A stretch of 23,737 nt of DNA. Origin: Candidatus Omnitrophica bacterium CG1_02_40_15. Its GTDB lineage: Bacteria; Omnitrophota; Gorgyraeia; Gorgyraeales; Gorgyraeaceae. Positions 22,908 to 23,737 of this stretch are shown piece by piece. The notes beneath the pieces are model-generated. The model searched no databases and was not told the DNA's origin. It saw nothing but the letters and a program-made list of their open reading frames with translations. The position numbers and the translations under genes are program-made. Every line of letters starts with the position of its first letter. Within the stretch, counting starts at the first letter, position 1. Where the stretch lies: positions 1 through 23,737 of the forward strand of contig MNVP01000074.1 in assembly GCA_001871815.1 (NCBI GenBank), in the 5' to 3' direction.

Positions 22908-23737
22908 AACAATACTTCTTTTTTATTCCTCTCATTTTCCCACCAACGACGATACACTTTAAAATAAAAAATCGAACCAAGCTGACGAACGATTGATTTA
23001 GAAAAAGATATATCGCCAAGACATCTCTGACAATATTCTTCTTTTACTTTTAATTTTTCAAACCCCTGAATGACATTCCTTATTCTTTGTTGAGCCAATG
23101 CCTCTTTAATTGCAACTTGCTTCAAATTGCCAAAACAAGTCTTTCCATCATAATCAACACAACAAAACACCATGTCTCCATTGCTAAGAATACCAAAATG
23201 GGTTTTAAGTCCTTCACAATAGCCAATATGAGCCCGAGAAATTCTACCCCCAGACAATCCTTGATGAACCCAATCACCCAATACCCTCGTCTCAAGAGAA
23301 AAGTTCTTGGTTACATTAAATTTATTCCATCCAAACATATTAAAAGACGACAGCCGCTTTAAAAGCAATTTATTTTTGTTTTGCAATCTCTCATGAAACA
23401 CCTTCCCATGCATTGCTGAAGCAATCTCATCTAACCATTCCTTAAAAAAGAAAACAAGTTCTCTTCTATTGCAAACAATGTGATATTTTTTACTCGGGAG
23501 GAGGAAGAATGGTAAAGGCGTAGTCAAAAAAGAAAGTGTGACTTTTGTAGAACTTTGTTCAACTATTCTCGCAATTAAAGTACATATCTTCTTTCTATAT
23601 GCTAAAAAATCAACCGGCGCGTGACGTAGCGCGAAAGAATCCTTATCCGGGGTCTGAACAGAAAATAGAATGTGCTCAATCCCTGCGCTCAATATTCCTG
23701 ACAAGAGCGTATCCGATATGCCCCAACCGTTGGTCGT
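22898..23737 (-). CDS. Radical SAM enzyme with C-terminal SPASM-like Cys cluster, N-terminus beyond window
   Basis: The frame is open to the right edge. Before the nominal TTG at 23704 it reads 'TTNGWGISDTL', the TNG strand of a radical SAM barrel, so the CX3CX2C segment lies outside the window and the gene is partial. Visible parts are 'AGIEHILFSVQTP' (the next barrel strand), a variable middle, and a Cys-rich end 'YCEGLKTHFGILSNGDMVFCC'-like (broken as YCEGLKT, NGDMVFCCVD), 'KTCFGN' and 'YCQRCLGD', resembling a SPASM/twitch auxiliary cluster domain. The last 40 residues are basic and aromatic (RRWWENERNKK). It overlaps the KS gene start by 10 bp and is the first visible gene of the operon. 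The substrate is unknown. Confidence 0.82.
   Translation of the reverse strand, partial: TTNGWGISDTLLSGILSAGIEHILFSVQTPDKDSFALRHAPVDFLAYRKKICTLIARIVEQSSTKVTLSFLTTPLPFFLLPSKKYHIVCNRRELVFFFKEWLDEIASAMHGKVFHERLQNKNKLLLKRLSSFNMFGWNKFNVTKNFSLETRVLGDWVHQGLSGGRISRAHIGYCEGLKTHFGILSNGDMVFCCVDYDGKTCFGNLKQVAIKEALAQQRIRNVIQGFEKLKVKEEYCQRCLGDISFSKSIVRQLGSIFYFKVYRRWWENERNKKEVLLCG

Overview
The window looks like chromosomal DNA of a Gram-negative, low-to-medium GC, probably uncultivated bacterium. It encodes an AsmA-like protein, an LpxL-type acyltransferase, a BamE-like secreted protein and two proteins of exosortase (PEP-CTERM) type loci: a TIGR04073-like small protein and an XrtA-type polysaccharide deacetylase. 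This mix is typical of Verrucomicrobia/Omnitrophota-like lineages. Candidatus Omnitrophota is my best guess, but it is an inference from gene content only.

Left part, + strand (1-4562): the 3' part of a DUF2330-like membrane protein, open at the left edge; a gene-free, hairpin-rich stretch (1902-2366) including a GCCTGCC..GGCAGGC palindrome; tRNA-Arg(TCT); an AsmA-like gene; a small exosortase-associated secreted protein with a textbook sigma-70 promoter and an intrinsic terminator; tRNA-His(GTG); and directly behind it a small GIY-YIG protein whose ribosome binding site lies inside a hairpin. A poorly coding convergent gap follows (4563-5076).

Right part, - strand (23737 down to about 4871): one very compact transcription unit, with overlaps or gaps under 60 bp throughout. 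It encodes a type II fatty-acid/polyketide-like machine. There are two ketosynthase pairs, each an intact FabF-like KS followed by a degenerate chain-length-factor-like KS. The second degenerate partner is interrupted by an in-frame TAA. With them are an ACP, a FabZ dehydratase, a FabG reductase, a phytoene-desaturase-like FAD enzyme, a PaaK-like adenylating enzyme, an ATP-grasp ligase, a methyltransferase, an LpxL-like acyltransferase and four radical SAM enzymes (two with a B12-binding-like N-terminus, two SPASM-type). The operon ends with a TVP38/DedA membrane protein, the polysaccharide deacetylase and a 51-aa membrane peptide.

Working model (inference): a starter acid is activated, loaded on the ACP, extended by the two KS pairs, and processed by FabG, FabZ and the FAD enzyme. 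The product is remodelled by radical SAM and methyltransferase steps and transferred to a membrane acceptor by the LpxL-like enzyme. The gene set resembles those proposed for ladderane lipids of anammox bacteria and those of aryl polyenes, but matches neither exactly. It is the candidate undescribed system in this window.
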